This document shows, piece by piece, positions 51,844-61,078 of a stretch of DNA of 64,000 nt. Source of the stretch: Streptomyces sp. NBC_00094 (lineage in GTDB: Bacteria; Actinomycetota; Actinomycetes; Streptomycetales; Streptomycetaceae); assembly GCF_026343125.1 (NCBI RefSeq), contig NZ_JAPEMB010000001.1, positions 7,135,501-7,199,500 of the forward strand. The letters are read 5' to 3'. The notes under the pieces are model-generated. The model saw only the letters and a program-made list of their open reading frames with translations. It was not told the origin of the DNA and made no database searches. The translations under genes were made by a program, and so were the position numbers. Position 1 is the stretch's first letter, and each line of letters begins with the position of its first letter.

Positions 51844-52838
51844 GCCAGTTCGCCGACGAACTGCGCAGTCTGGTCGACGACCTGGCCGCGTCCGGCAAGC
51901 CCGACCTGTGGGACAGCCTGGTCGAGCTCGACCTGCCCCGGGTCGGCATCGCCGAGGAGGAGGGCGGCTCCGGCGGCTCCCTCGACGATCTGCTCGTGGT
52001 GGTCGAGTCCCTCGCCGGACACGGCATCGGCGTACCGATCGTCGAGGCATCCACCGCGGACTGGATCCTCAGCCACGCCGGGAACCTCGTCGACGGCCTC
52101 ACCACGGTCCTGCTGCTCGACGAGAAGCCCGAGAGCACGTCGGGCACCCTCATCGCCGAGCTGACGGCCGTGCCGTGGGCCCGCGACGCCGCACGCCTGG
52201 TGCTGTGCGCGCCCGGCACCGCGCCGCTCGTCGTCGACCTCGCCCATGCCTCGGTCACCGTGCGGCCCGTGGACAACATCGCCGGGGAGCCCCGCGACAC
52301 CGTGCTCCTCGCGGGCACGCCCGTCACCGTCGTAGCGGGTGCGCCGGAGCACGCCGAGGTCCGCGAGCGCCTCGCCCTCCTCTGGTCGGCCGCCGTGCTC
52401 GGTGCCGCGCACGGCGCGTACCGACTCACCAGGACGTACGTCTCCGAGCGCGAGCAGTTCGGCGCGCCCCTGCTCAGGATCCCGGCCGTCGCGGGCAACC
52501 TCGCCCGGATGCGCGTCCAACTCGTCCAGGCCGACGCCGCCCTCGCCCTGGCCCGAGAGGCCGCCCCGGACACTGGCGCCGCCGAGATCGTGCGGATCAC
52601 CACGGCCGCCGCCGCCACCGAGATCGCCCAGATCGCGCACCAGCTGCACGGCGCCATGGGCATCACCGAGGAGTACCCGCTGCACCGGCTCACCCGCCGC
52701 CTCTGGGCCTGGCGCGACGCCGTCGCCTCCGAGCGGCACTGGGCCGAGAGCCTCGGCCGGCGCGCGGCGGAGGCCGGCGAGGCCGGCGTATGGACCCGGA
52801 TCACCGCCACCGCTGCCGCCATCGACCGTGAGGGATGA
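51840..52838 (+). CDS. Acyl-CoA dehydrogenase-like partner subunit
   Basis: A 332-residue dehydrogenase-fold protein without the FAD/substrate motifs of the middle domain in clear form: the middle region is short (LIAELTAVPWARDAARLVLC), while the helical C-terminal domain is good (LTRTYVSEREQFGAPLLRIP, then HQLHGAMGITEEYPLHRLTR). No candidate catalytic Glu is evident at the helix-G position. With the preceding gene, to which it is translationally coupled, it should form a heteromeric enzyme in which this subunit completes the FAD sites. Confidence 0.85.
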   Translation: MSQFADELRSLVDDLAASGKPDLWDSLVELDLPRVGIAEEEGGSGGSLDDLLVVVESLAGHGIGVPIVEASTADWILSHAGNLVDGLTTVLLLDEKPESTSGTLIAELTAVPWARDAARLVLCAPGTAPLVVDLAHASVTVRPVDNIAGEPRDTVLLAGTPVTVVAGAPEHAEVRERLALLWSAAVLGAAHGAYRLTRTYVSEREQFGAPLLRIPAVAGNLARMRVQLVQADAALALAREAAPDTGAAEIVRITTAAAATEIAQIAHQLHGAMGITEEYPLHRLTRRLWAWRDAVASERHWAESLGRRAAEAGEAGVWTRITATAAAIDREG

Positions 52839-52844
52839 CCGACC

Positions 52845-54713
52845 ATGCCTGACATGCCCGAACTCGACTGGGACGACACGACCGACCAGGCCAACGCGAC
52901 CCGTGGCCTGATCGACAAACTGGAGCCCTGCGTCGTGCGCAACGAAGCGGGCCGGGTCGTCTGGGACAACGACCGCTGGGACTTCCTGAACAAGGACGAG
53001 TGCCCCGACACCGTCCACCCGAGCCTGTGGCGACAGAGCCGGCTCAACACCGCCCAGGGCCTCTTCGAGGTCGCGCCCGGGATCTACCAGGTCCGCGGCC
53101 TCGACGTCTCCAACATGACGATCATCGAGGGCGAGACCGGCGTGGTCGTCGTCGACCCGCTGACGTCCAAAGAGGTCGCCGCCGAAGGCCTCGGGCTGTA
53201 CACCCGCAACCGCGGTGAGCGCCCGGTGAAGGCCGTGATCTACACGCACAGCCACGGCGACCACTTCGGCGGCGTCCTCGGCGTCACCACCCACGCGGAG
53301 GTCGAGGCGGGCGAATGCGCCGTCATCGCGCCCGACGGGTTCATGGACCACGCCGTCAGCGAGAACGTCTTCGCGGGACCGGCGATGCTGCGCCGCGCCG
53401 TCTACATGTACGGCCGCTCGCTGCCGGTCGGCCCCGAGGCGTCGGTCGGATTCGGTCTCGGACAGGCCCTGTCCACCGGCACCGTCGGCCTGATCGCACC
53501 GACACTGAGCATCACGGCGACGGGTCAGGAGCTCGTCCTGGACCGAGTCCGGCTGGTCTTCCAGCTGACGCCGGACACCGAGGCCCCCTCGGAGATGAAC
53601 TTCTACCTGCCGGACCACCGCGTCCTGCTCATCGCCGAGAACGTCAACCACTCGCTGCACAACGTCCTCACACTGCGCGGCGCCCAGGTCCGCGACGCCC
53701 ACGCCTGGGCGTCGTACATCACCGAATCGATCCAGCTGTTCGACGGGGCCGAGATCCTCGTCGGCTCCCACAACTGGCCGACGTGGGGCCACGACGAGGT
53801 GATGCGGATGCTCACCCAGCAGCGTGACGCCTACGCCTATCTCCACGACCAGACCGTCCGGCTGATGAACCAGGGTTTGACGGGGCCCGAGATCGCCGAG
53901 GAGATCCGGTCCTTCCCCGGCGAGCTGGGCAAGGCCTGGAGCGTGCGCGGCTACTACGGCTCCCTCAGCCACAACGTCAAGGCGGTCTACCAGCGCTACA
54001 TGGGCTGGTACGACGGGAACCCGGCGCACCTGTGGCAGCACCCGCCGGTCGAGCAGGCCAGGCGGTACGTCGCCGCCATCGGCGGAGCGGACGCCACCGT
54101 CGCCTCCGCCCGTGAGGCGTTCGAGGCCGGCGACCTGCGCTGGGCCGCCGAACTGCTCAACCATGTGCTGTTCTCCGAGCCCGAACACACCGAGGCACGG
54201 GAACTGCAGGCGGAGACGTACGAGCGGCTGGGCTTCGGCCAGGAGAACGGCACCTGGCGCAACATCTACCTCACCGGAGCCAAGGAGCTGCGCGAGGCCG
54301 GTCAGGAGAGGCGCCGGACCGGAGCCCCCGGCAAGGAGAGCGTCGACATGCTGGCGGCGCTCTCCACCCGGCAGCTGTTCGAGTCGATGGCGGTCCGGCT
54401 CGACGGACCGCGGGCGGCCGCCCACCGGCTGCTGTTGCGATGGGAGTTCACCGACACCGACGAGGTATGGACGCTCCTGGTCGGCAACGGAGTGCTCACC
54501 CCGATGCGGGGCGACGCACCCGGCGCGGAGGCTCCGCAGCTGATCCTCCGCCTGGAACGGTCCACGCTGGACCGGATCCTGGCCCAGCACACCTCCTTCC
54601 CGGAGTCGATCGGCTCCGGCGCCGTCACAGTAGAGGGCGATGTCACCGTGCTCGCGACCTTCCACGGCCTGCTGGAGAAGCCGGCGCGCAACTTCCCGAT
54701 CGTGCTGCCGTAA
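52845..54713 (+). CDS. Type III alkylsulfatase (SdsA1-like), copy 2
   Basis: A 622-residue protein with the metallo-beta-lactamase zinc motif THSHGDHFGG near residue 134, AENVNHSLHNVLTLRGAQVR near 265, the dimerisation region (WSVRGYYGSLSHNVKAVYQR, then LRWAAELLNHVLFSEPEHTE) and a C-terminal SCP2-like domain (LLRWEFTDTDEVWTLLVGNG). It differs in many positions from copy 1 at 20429, so the duplication is old. No signal peptide. It starts six bases after the dehydrogenase partner gene, so desulfation and beta-oxidation genes are in one operon, a strong context for alkyl sulfate or sulfated lipid use. Confidence 0.92.
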   Translation: MPDMPELDWDDTTDQANATRGLIDKLEPCVVRNEAGRVVWDNDRWDFLNKDECPDTVHPSLWRQSRLNTAQGLFEVAPGIYQVRGLDVSNMTIIEGETGVVVVDPLTSKEVAAEGLGLYTRNRGERPVKAVIYTHSHGDHFGGVLGVTTHAEVEAGECAVIAPDGFMDHAVSENVFAGPAMLRRAVYMYGRSLPVGPEASVGFGLGQALSTGTVGLIAPTLSITATGQELVLDRVRLVFQLTPDTEAPSEMNFYLPDHRVLLIAENVNHSLHNVLTLRGAQVRDAHAWASYITESIQLFDGAEILVGSHNWPTWGHDEVMRMLTQQRDAYAYLHDQTVRLMNQGLTGPEIAEEIRSFPGELGKAWSVRGYYGSLSHNVKAVYQRYMGWYDGNPAHLWQHPPVEQARRYVAAIGGADATVASAREAFEAGDLRWAAELLNHVLFSEPEHTEARELQAETYERLGFGQENGTWRNIYLTGAKELREAGQERRRTGAPGKESVDMLAALSTRQLFESMAVRLDGPRAAAHRLLLRWEFTDTDEVWTLLVGNGVLTPMRGDAPGAEAPQLILRLERSTLDRILAQHTSFPESIGSGAVTVEGDVTVLATFHGLLEKPARNFPIVLP

Positions 54714-54728
54714 CCACCGCACCACCGT

Positions 54729-54757
54729 GCCGGGGTCCGCGCCAAGCGGGCCCCGGC
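54729..54757 (+). terminator. Terminator-like hairpin after alkylsulfatase 2
   Basis: 12-base stem with one mismatch (54729-54740 with 54746-54757) and a 5-base loop. It lies between the sulfatase stop and the small regulator gene and may end the long operon. Confidence 0.7.
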
Positions 54758-54784
54758 TCCTTCATGCCCCCGAAGGACGAACGA

Positions 54785-55183
<399 letters not shown>

Positions 55184-55202
55184 CCCCGGGCACAAAGAAA
55201 GC

Positions 55203-55233
55203 GCCCCCGTCACCGGTGAGTGGTGACGGGGGC
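55203..55233. terminator. Bidirectional terminator-like hairpin
   Basis: Perfect 12-base stem (55203-55214 with 55222-55233) and a 7-base loop between the converging helix-turn-helix gene and the secreted protein gene. Confidence 0.88.
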
Positions 55234-55272
55234 TTGTCCGTGTCGTGTGCTGTCGCGACCTGCGAGATCGGG

Positions 55273-57141
55273 TCAGAAGCCCATGCCGAGGCCGACACCG
55301 CCCAGGACGGCCTTGGAGACGTCCGGGGAGATGTAGTGGGTCAGCGGGGATCGCATGGCACCCGGGGTGAGCTTGTCCAGCGACCAGCCGCCGCGGTCCT
55401 TGTCGGTGGCCTTGAGGTTGTAGCCGCCGGCCATGCCCGCCCAGAGGAAGCCCTTGTCCTCGAACGGGAGGAAGACGCGGACACCGTGCTGCGTACGGTT
55501 GCCGAAGCCGTTGAGGGTCTCGGCGACGGCCGGCTTGTCGGGGTCGTCCATGCGGTAGACGTCGCCGCCGCCCATGGTCTTGAACAGGGCCGGGCCGATG
55601 ACCTTCTCCAGGGCGGTCGCGGTCGCGTCCGAGGTGCCGTACGAGTACTGGCTGGTGAACGCGGCCGGGGTGGTCAGACCCGTGGCGTCGGCGGTCGACA
55701 TGTACAGCTTGTCCTGGAAGGTGGTGAAGGTCCAGGAGTACATGTTGGCCGGGTTGCCGAAGCCGGACAGGCCGAACTTCGGGGTCTGGCCGAGCTTGTT
55801 GGGCTTGTTGGACCAGGTCTTCGACGCGGGGTCGTAGACCGGCAGGGTCGACTCTCCGTAGAGCAGGGTGACCTTCTGCTTCGCGGTGCCCGGGTCGGAG
55901 ATCTTGAAGATCGTCGCGGCGCGGTTGGCCTTCCCGACGTCACGCAGCCGGGTGACCTCGGAGGCGGGCTCGCCGTACTCGTTCCACAGCGAGGTGACCG
56001 AGGTCATGCCGGCGTAGTTGTAGCTGCCGACGTACAGGTCGCCGCGCCACTCCTTGATGCCGCCCCACACGATGGACTTGCCGACGACCGGGTCCGGGTC
56101 GTAGTCGTCCCACGAGAAGATGGGCTTCCAGCCGGCGGCGTCGGTGGTGGTGAGTCCGCCCTCGCGGAGCTCCGGGCTCATCCAGATCTTGGACGGGCCG
56201 CCGAAGGACGCGGACTTCTTGGCGGGCAGCACACCCATCCAGCCCGACACGGCGAGGCGGTTGCCGAAGACGGTCAAGTAGCCGGCGTCGTTCGGCAGAT
56301 CGCCGACCCTCTCGAACTGGAACGGGTCCTCGAGGCTGCCCGTCCACTTCAGAATGGAGCCGCCCAGACCCGAGGCGCCACCGGCCGTGTTGGCCGTGCG
56401 GCCCGCGAGGTAGAGGTTGCCGTCGGGGCCCTGGACGCCGCCGCGACCCGAGATCAGGTCGGTGCGAAGCTGCGAGCCGAGGAAGCGGCCGGTCCTGCCC
56501 TCGAAGGCGAAGAGGGACATGCCCTGGCGGGGGTCGAGAGCGGTGGGCTGCTTGAGGCCCATGATGAAGACGATGTCGCCGTTGGCGGCGGCGCCGCGCA
56601 GACCCGTGGTGTTCTGGAACAGCGGGTCGTCCTTCGGCGAGATGTCCTCGACCTTCTGGGTGTCCGCGTTCACGCGCAGCACCTGCGGCATGCGCGAGTC
56701 GCCGATGCGCGGGCCGAACGTCGTGGCCCCCGAACTCTGGCCGTACTCACAGGAGTTGACGCCCGGAACCTCGTGCGCGGCGGGCACGTCGGTGGTGAAG
56801 GTGGAGATACCACCGCAGAGCACGTTGGACAGTGTGCCGAAGTAGCCGTAGTCGCCGGAGCGTGCGGCGGCCCAGATGTAGCCGCCGTCGATCTTCTGCT
56901 GGTAGCCGGTCGGGCAGGTGCCGTCCGGGTTCGGGGCGGTATGCAACCCGATGCCGGCGTAGCACTCGTTGACCTGGGCTTGGGCCGTCTCCGTGACGTT
57001 CAGGATCGGTCCCGGCACCGGGGAGGCCGCGGAGGCCGGGGCGGCGGTGACCACGGAGCCGAGGACGGCCGTCATCGCGGTGACAACGGCCAGTCCGATG
57101 CGGTGTCCGCCGCGAGCCTCGGTACTTCTGCCAACAGTCAT
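55273..57141 (-). CDS. Large secreted protein of unknown function, possibly a beta-propeller
   Basis: A 622-residue protein with a signal peptide (IGLAVVTAMTAVLGSVVTAA, cleavage near ASA, residue 39). The mature chain is rich in short beta-strand-like repeats with aromatic and Gly-rich turns: DGGYIWAAARSGDYGYFG, NGDIVFIMGLKQ, DGNLYLAGRTANTAGG, FGNRLAVSGWMGV, RGDLYVGSYNYAG, QDKLYMSTADATG, KGFLWAGMAGGYNL. Each resembles one strand of a propeller blade. Four Cys occur in the first 130 mature residues. No enzyme motif is seen. The gene is divergent from the second CalB-like lipase, so it may bind or help to hydrolyse an extracellular lipid (inference). The ATG at 57141 has AAGGAG ten bases upstream. 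Confidence 0.7.
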   Translation of the reverse strand: MTVGRSTEARGGHRIGLAVVTAMTAVLGSVVTAAPASAASPVPGPILNVTETAQAQVNECYAGIGLHTAPNPDGTCPTGYQQKIDGGYIWAAARSGDYGYFGTLSNVLCGGISTFTTDVPAAHEVPGVNSCEYGQSSGATTFGPRIGDSRMPQVLRVNADTQKVEDISPKDDPLFQNTTGLRGAAANGDIVFIMGLKQPTALDPRQGMSLFAFEGRTGRFLGSQLRTDLISGRGGVQGPDGNLYLAGRTANTAGGASGLGGSILKWTGSLEDPFQFERVGDLPNDAGYLTVFGNRLAVSGWMGVLPAKKSASFGGPSKIWMSPELREGGLTTTDAAGWKPIFSWDDYDPDPVVGKSIVWGGIKEWRGDLYVGSYNYAGMTSVTSLWNEYGEPASEVTRLRDVGKANRAATIFKISDPGTAKQKVTLLYGESTLPVYDPASKTWSNKPNKLGQTPKFGLSGFGNPANMYSWTFTTFQDKLYMSTADATGLTTPAAFTSQYSYGTSDATATALEKVIGPALFKTMGGGDVYRMDDPDKPAVAETLNGFGNRTQHGVRVFLPFEDKGFLWAGMAGGYNLKATDKDRGGWSLDKLTPGAMRSPLTHYISPDVSKAVLGGVGLGMGF

Positions 57142-57390
57142 GGGAATAGCGCTCCTTCTCCGGTGTTCCGCACGTTCGCGGATCCATGGGAGAAGCGTGT
57201 GAGCGCAACCGGGAGGTGCGGCAAGCGGGGAGGGAGACCAATCGGGCTGTGCCGCCCGCCGCCCTCGAAGGGGTTGCGTTGTGCCGCGTCACAGGAGTTC
57301 GGCCGGGGGCACGGGGGGCGTGCCGGGAGGGCTTGTCCGGCTGGGGCGGCCCGGTCATGGTGAACCGCCGTACCGACAAAGGAGTCGTCC

Positions 57391-58377
57391 GTGAACAGAT
57401 GGTGGAACCCCTTGATCCGGCGGGGGAGAGCCCGCACCTTCGTCGCCGCACTGGTGGCCGCGTTCGTCGCCGCACTGATCGGCCCGGTCCCGGCCGCCTC
57501 GGCCGCCGCCGAGCCGCCGCTGAACACTCCCGTCGCCACACTCGACGCGGCCCTGCGCTGCCCCGGCTCCTTCACCCATCCCGACCGTGAGCCGGTGCTG
57601 CTGGTCCACGGCACCACGTCCACGTACGAGGAGAGCTGGGGCTGGAACTATGCCCCGGCCCTGCGCGACGCGGGCTACGACGTCTGCGGCGTCGAGCTGC
57701 CCAACAGGTCGATGGGTGACATCCAGGAGGCGGCCGAGTACGTCGTCCACGCCATCGACACGATCTACGCCGCCACCGGCCGCAAGGCCGACGTCATCGG
57801 CCACAGCCAGGGCAACATGGAGATGCGCTGGGCCGTGAAGTGGTGGCCGCACCTGCGGAGCCGGGTCGACGACCTGGTCCTCCTGGCCAACCCCGGCCAT
57901 GGGATCACCGGCGGCAACCTCTTCTGCATCGGCTGGTGCGCACCGGCGCTGCACCAGTTCACCATCGGGTCCGACTTCGTCGCCGCCCTCAACCGGGACG
58001 ACGAGACCCCCGGCGACATCGCGTACACCAACATCTACAGCCTCACCGACGAGGCGATCACGCCGTTCACGACCGCGCCCCTGGACGGTGCCAAGAACAT
58101 CCTGGTCCAGGACGTCTGTGCCGGCCGGGTCGTCGCCCACTTCAGCATGTTGTACGACGCCGTCACCTACAAGCTGGTCGTGGACGCCCTGTCGCACTCC
58201 GGGCCGGCGAGCCCCAGCCGGCTGCCGTTCGGCAAGTGTCTGGACGTCAACCTCCCCGGAGTCTGGCCGCACGAGGCCGTGGAGGGCACGGCGGTCACCG
58301 GTGCGAACTTCACCGCGGAGATCCTCAACGCCACGAAGGTCCCGTCGGAGCCTCCGCTGCGGGCCTACGCCCAGTAG
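57391..58377 (+). CDS. Secreted lipase resembling Candida antarctica lipase B, copy 2
   Basis: A 328-residue paralogue of the protein at 26996, same length. Signal peptide ends near residue 39 (VPAASAAA). Motifs: PVLLVHGTTSTYEESWGW, NRSMGDIQEAAEYVVHAI, Ser139 in GHSQGN, Asp220 in SLTDEAITP and His250 in VVAHFSM. The GTG at 57391 follows AAAGGAG. A terminator hairpin follows, and the acyl-CoA ligase copy beyond it runs in the opposite direction. Confidence 0.9.
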   Translation: MNRWWNPLIRRGRARTFVAALVAAFVAALIGPVPAASAAAEPPLNTPVATLDAALRCPGSFTHPDREPVLLVHGTTSTYEESWGWNYAPALRDAGYDVCGVELPNRSMGDIQEAAEYVVHAIDTIYAATGRKADVIGHSQGNMEMRWAVKWWPHLRSRVDDLVLLANPGHGITGGNLFCIGWCAPALHQFTIGSDFVAALNRDDETPGDIAYTNIYSLTDEAITPFTTAPLDGAKNILVQDVCAGRVVAHFSMLYDAVTYKLVVDALSHSGPASPSRLPFGKCLDVNLPGVWPHEAVEGTAVTGANFTAEILNATKVPSEPPLRAYAQ

Positions 58378-58394
58378 CGCCGCGGCACAAGCAC

Positions 58395-58432
58395 GTGGGG
58401 CCGGGCAGAGCGTGCGCTCTGCCCGGCCCCAC
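58395..58432. terminator. Bidirectional terminator-like hairpin
   Basis: Perfect 17-base stem (58395-58411 with 58416-58432) and a 4-base loop between lipase 2 and the converging ligase gene. Confidence 0.9.
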
Positions 58433-58456
58433 TGGTACGACGGCCGTGCCCCTGCC

Positions 58457-60148
58457 TCAGGAGTCGGCCACCCGCCTGCGCAGCTCCGTCTTGAGGATCT
58501 TCCCGGTCGCCGAGAGCGGCAGTTCGTCCACGATCACCACGTCCCGGATCCGCTGGTACGGGGCGACGCGCTCGGCGACGTACGCGATCAGCTCCTCGGC
58601 TGTGGCCGACGCGCCCGCCTCGGCCTTCAGCGAGACGAAGGCCACCGGGATCTCCCCGTGCTCCGCGTGCGGCCGGCCCACGACCGACGCCTGGGCGACC
58701 GCCGGGTGCTCCCGCAGGAGGTTCTCCAACGGGCCCGGGTACACGTTGTACCCCTTGTAGATGAGCATGTCCTTCGCCCGGCCCACGAGCGACAGCCAGC
58801 CGTCCGGGTCGAGGGTGCCGAGGTCGCCGGTGCGCAGCCAGCCGTCCACGTACTGCTCGGCAGTGAGTTCGGGGTGGCCGAGGTAGCCGTCGGTGACCTG
58901 CGGGCCGCTGACCCAGACCTCGCCCCGCCCGCCAGGAGGCACGGACGTGACCCCGTCCGGCTCCCGGATCTCGACCTCGGTGTCGAAGAGCACCAGGCCC
59001 GTGCTGCCCTCCGGGCGCGGCATCGTGCGGTCCAGCGGGCTGATCGCGACGCCCATCGTCGCCTCCGTCAGTCCGTAGCCGTCGCTCACCACGGCGTTCG
59101 GGAAGATCTCGGCGAGCTCGGCGGTCGCGGCCGGGTTGATGGGTGCGGAGCCGCTGCTCACCAGCCGTACGCAGGACAGGTCGCGCTCGCGCACGTCGGG
59201 TACGGCGAGGATCGCGTGGCACAGCGCGGGGGAGCCGGTGATGGCGTGCACGCCCAGTCGTTCGATGGTGTCCAGGTAGCGGACCGCTTCGAAGCGGCCG
59301 AACACGACGACGGTGAGTCCGGCGACGACGAAGATGCTCTGGCTGACCATGCCCATGCCGTGGAAGAGCGGGGCGATGGAGATACCGGTCGCGCTGCCGA
59401 TCGGGATGTGGTGCGCGGTCCGGGCCTCGGCCACATGGCGCAGGGTGATGCGGCCCTGCTCATCCGTGTGCGGGAGGGCGGCGCTGCGCCAGCACGCCAC
59501 CTGGAGAACGTTCTTGAAGAGGTTGTGGTGCAGGACCCGCACGGCCTTGGGCACGCCCGTCGTGCCACCGGTGAAGGCGAGGTGCGCGACCGAGTCCCCG
59601 TCCACCACCGTCGCCGGCGCCGCGTCCGCCTTCATGAGGTCGTCGAACGCGACGGTCGCGACGGGGAACGCGACCGGTGCCCGGTCACCGGCCGGGGCCG
59701 CCGCCGTGGCCGGTGCGAGACAGACGCGGCGGACGGTCTCGGAGCCCTCCAGGGCCTGGGACATCTGCGCCGCGACGGAGGGGTGGGTGAAGGCCGCGAC
59801 CGCGCCCGAGTCGTCGAGCTGGCGGCGCAGGGCGAGGGGCGGCTGCGTCGGGTTGACCGGCACCACGGCGGCGCCCGCGAGCAGGATGCCGTAGTACGCG
59901 ACCGTGAACCAGATCGAGTTGGGCATGTGCAGGGCGACGGCCTCGCTCGGGGCGATGCCCTGCTCGCGCAGCCCCTGGGCCACGCGCAGGGCCCGCTCGT
60001 GCAGTTCGGCGAACGTGAGCCGCTCGTCGCCGTCGACCAGCGCCGCACGGTCGGGATAGGTATGGGCGGACCCGGCGAGCAGATCGGCGATCGTGCCGTC
60101 GGGGTAGTCGAGGGTGCGGGGCAGCCCCTGCGGCCAGAGGGTGGTCAT
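58457..60148 (-). CDS. Acyl-CoA synthetase / AMP-dependent ligase, paralogue of the one at 24926
   Basis: A 563-residue protein with the same outline as the ligase at 24926: FTGGTTGVPKAVRVLHHN, SIAPLFHGMGMVSQSIFV, DGYGLTEATMGVA, GWLRTGDLGTLDPDGWLSLV, IYKGYNVYPGPLENLLREH and the catalytic Lys in SATGKILKTEL. The ATG at 60148 has AAAGGAG seven bases upstream; a start at 60172 does not. It is close to lipase 2 as the other copy is close to lipase 1. An imperfect copy of the island palindrome lies 46 bases upstream. Confidence 0.9.
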   Translation of the reverse strand: MTTLWPQGLPRTLDYPDGTIADLLAGSAHTYPDRAALVDGDERLTFAELHERALRVAQGLREQGIAPSEAVALHMPNSIWFTVAYYGILLAGAAVVPVNPTQPPLALRRQLDDSGAVAAFTHPSVAAQMSQALEGSETVRRVCLAPATAAAPAGDRAPVAFPVATVAFDDLMKADAAPATVVDGDSVAHLAFTGGTTGVPKAVRVLHHNLFKNVLQVACWRSAALPHTDEQGRITLRHVAEARTAHHIPIGSATGISIAPLFHGMGMVSQSIFVVAGLTVVVFGRFEAVRYLDTIERLGVHAITGSPALCHAILAVPDVRERDLSCVRLVSSGSAPINPAATAELAEIFPNAVVSDGYGLTEATMGVAISPLDRTMPRPEGSTGLVLFDTEVEIREPDGVTSVPPGGRGEVWVSGPQVTDGYLGHPELTAEQYVDGWLRTGDLGTLDPDGWLSLVGRAKDMLIYKGYNVYPGPLENLLREHPAVAQASVVGRPHAEHGEIPVAFVSLKAEAGASATAEELIAYVAERVAPYQRIRDVVIVDELPLSATGKILKTELRRRVADS

Positions 60149-60193
60149 GGCGGAACTCCTTTGTCCGGTCATGCCCGAGCGTTGCCTCGGGAT

Positions 60194-60209
60194 GGTAGCT
60201 GTGGTTCAC
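60194..60209. promoter_or_regulatory. Imperfect operator-like palindrome (GGTA-N8-TCAC)
   Basis: One half-site base differs from the GT[G/T]A-N8-T[A/C]AC set. Position upstream of the ligase gene fits the same control. Weak on its own. Confidence 0.3.
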
Positions 60210-60270
60210 CTCGGTGCCGTGGGCGCTCGACGACGCGGCGCACCGTGGCGGGGGAACGGCGGCGAAGCCG

Positions 60271-61035
60271 TCAGCGGCTGCCCCAGACGGGGGCGCGCTT
60301 CTCGGTGAACGCCCGCGCGCCCTCCTTGGCGTCGCCCGACGCGAACACCGGGTCACAGGCGGCCCGGTTGCGGTCCCAGACCTCGTCGGCCGGCCAGTCG
60401 GCCGAGTCCACGACGATCCCCTTGCTGGCACGCACGGCCAGCGGGCCGTTGGCGGCGATCGCCCTCGCGAGCGCCAGGGCGCCCGTCAGCGCCTCGCCCT
60501 GCGCGGTCAGCTCGTTGACCAGGCCGAGCTCGTAGCCCCGCTCCGCACCGAGGAAGTCGCCCGTCAGCGCGTACTGCAGGGCGACGTTGTACGGGATCTT
60601 CCGAGGCAGGCGCACCAGACCGCCCCCCGCCGCGATGAGACCTCGCTTGGTCTCCGGGAGGCCGAACTTCGCGGTCCTGGCGGCGACGACCATGTCGCAG
60701 GCGAGAGCGAGCTCGGTGCCGCCACCGAGCGCGTACCCCTCGACCGCGGCGATCAGCGGCTTGGCGGGCGGCGTCTCGGTGATCCCGCAGAAGCCCCGGC
60801 CGGGGATGCCGGAGCGCTCGCCGGCGGCCAGGGCCTTCAGGTCCGCACCGGCACAGAAGGTGCCGCCGGCACCGGTGATGACACCGACGACGAGGTCGTC
60901 GCGGGCGTCGAGCTCGTCGATGGCCTCGGCGACGGCGTCCGCCACCGCCCGATTGACCGCGTTGCGGGCCTCGGGGCGGTTGATCGTCACGACGGCGACG
61001 CCGTCCTCGAACGAGGTGAGGACCAGGTCGGACAT
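60271..61035 (-). CDS. Enoyl-CoA hydratase
   Basis: A 254-residue crotonase. Both catalytic Glu are present: in YALGGGTELALACDM and in FGLPETKRGL. INRPEARNAVN and FCAGADLKAL are the usual N-terminal motifs. It therefore looks like a true hydratase, in contrast to the protein at 49888. The ATG at 61035 follows GGAGGAACCCC. It is the downstream gene after the thioesterase and thiolase, on the same strand. Confidence 0.9.
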   Translation of the reverse strand: MSDLVLTSFEDGVAVVTINRPEARNAVNRAVADAVAEAIDELDARDDLVVGVITGAGGTFCAGADLKALAAGERSGIPGRGFCGITETPPAKPLIAAVEGYALGGGTELALACDMVVAARTAKFGLPETKRGLIAAGGGLVRLPRKIPYNVALQYALTGDFLGAERGYELGLVNELTAQGEALTGALALARAIAANGPLAVRASKGIVVDSADWPADEVWDRNRAACDPVFASGDAKEGARAFTEKRAPVWGSR

Positions 61036-61078
61036 GGGGTTCCTCCGATGGAACGTGAGAGAAGAGAAGGGAGGGGGA

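Noticed and set aside
53000..54713. The alkylsulfatases as ordinary metallo-beta-lactamases giving drug resistance
   Set aside because: Length over 600 residues, dimerisation domain and C-terminal SCP2-like domain identify type III alkylsulfatases.
48229..54725. Very long minus-strand open frames opposite the ligase, hydratase, dehydrogenase and sulfatase genes
   Set aside because: Shadows of the + strand genes; Val/Gly/Arg-rich without any motif.
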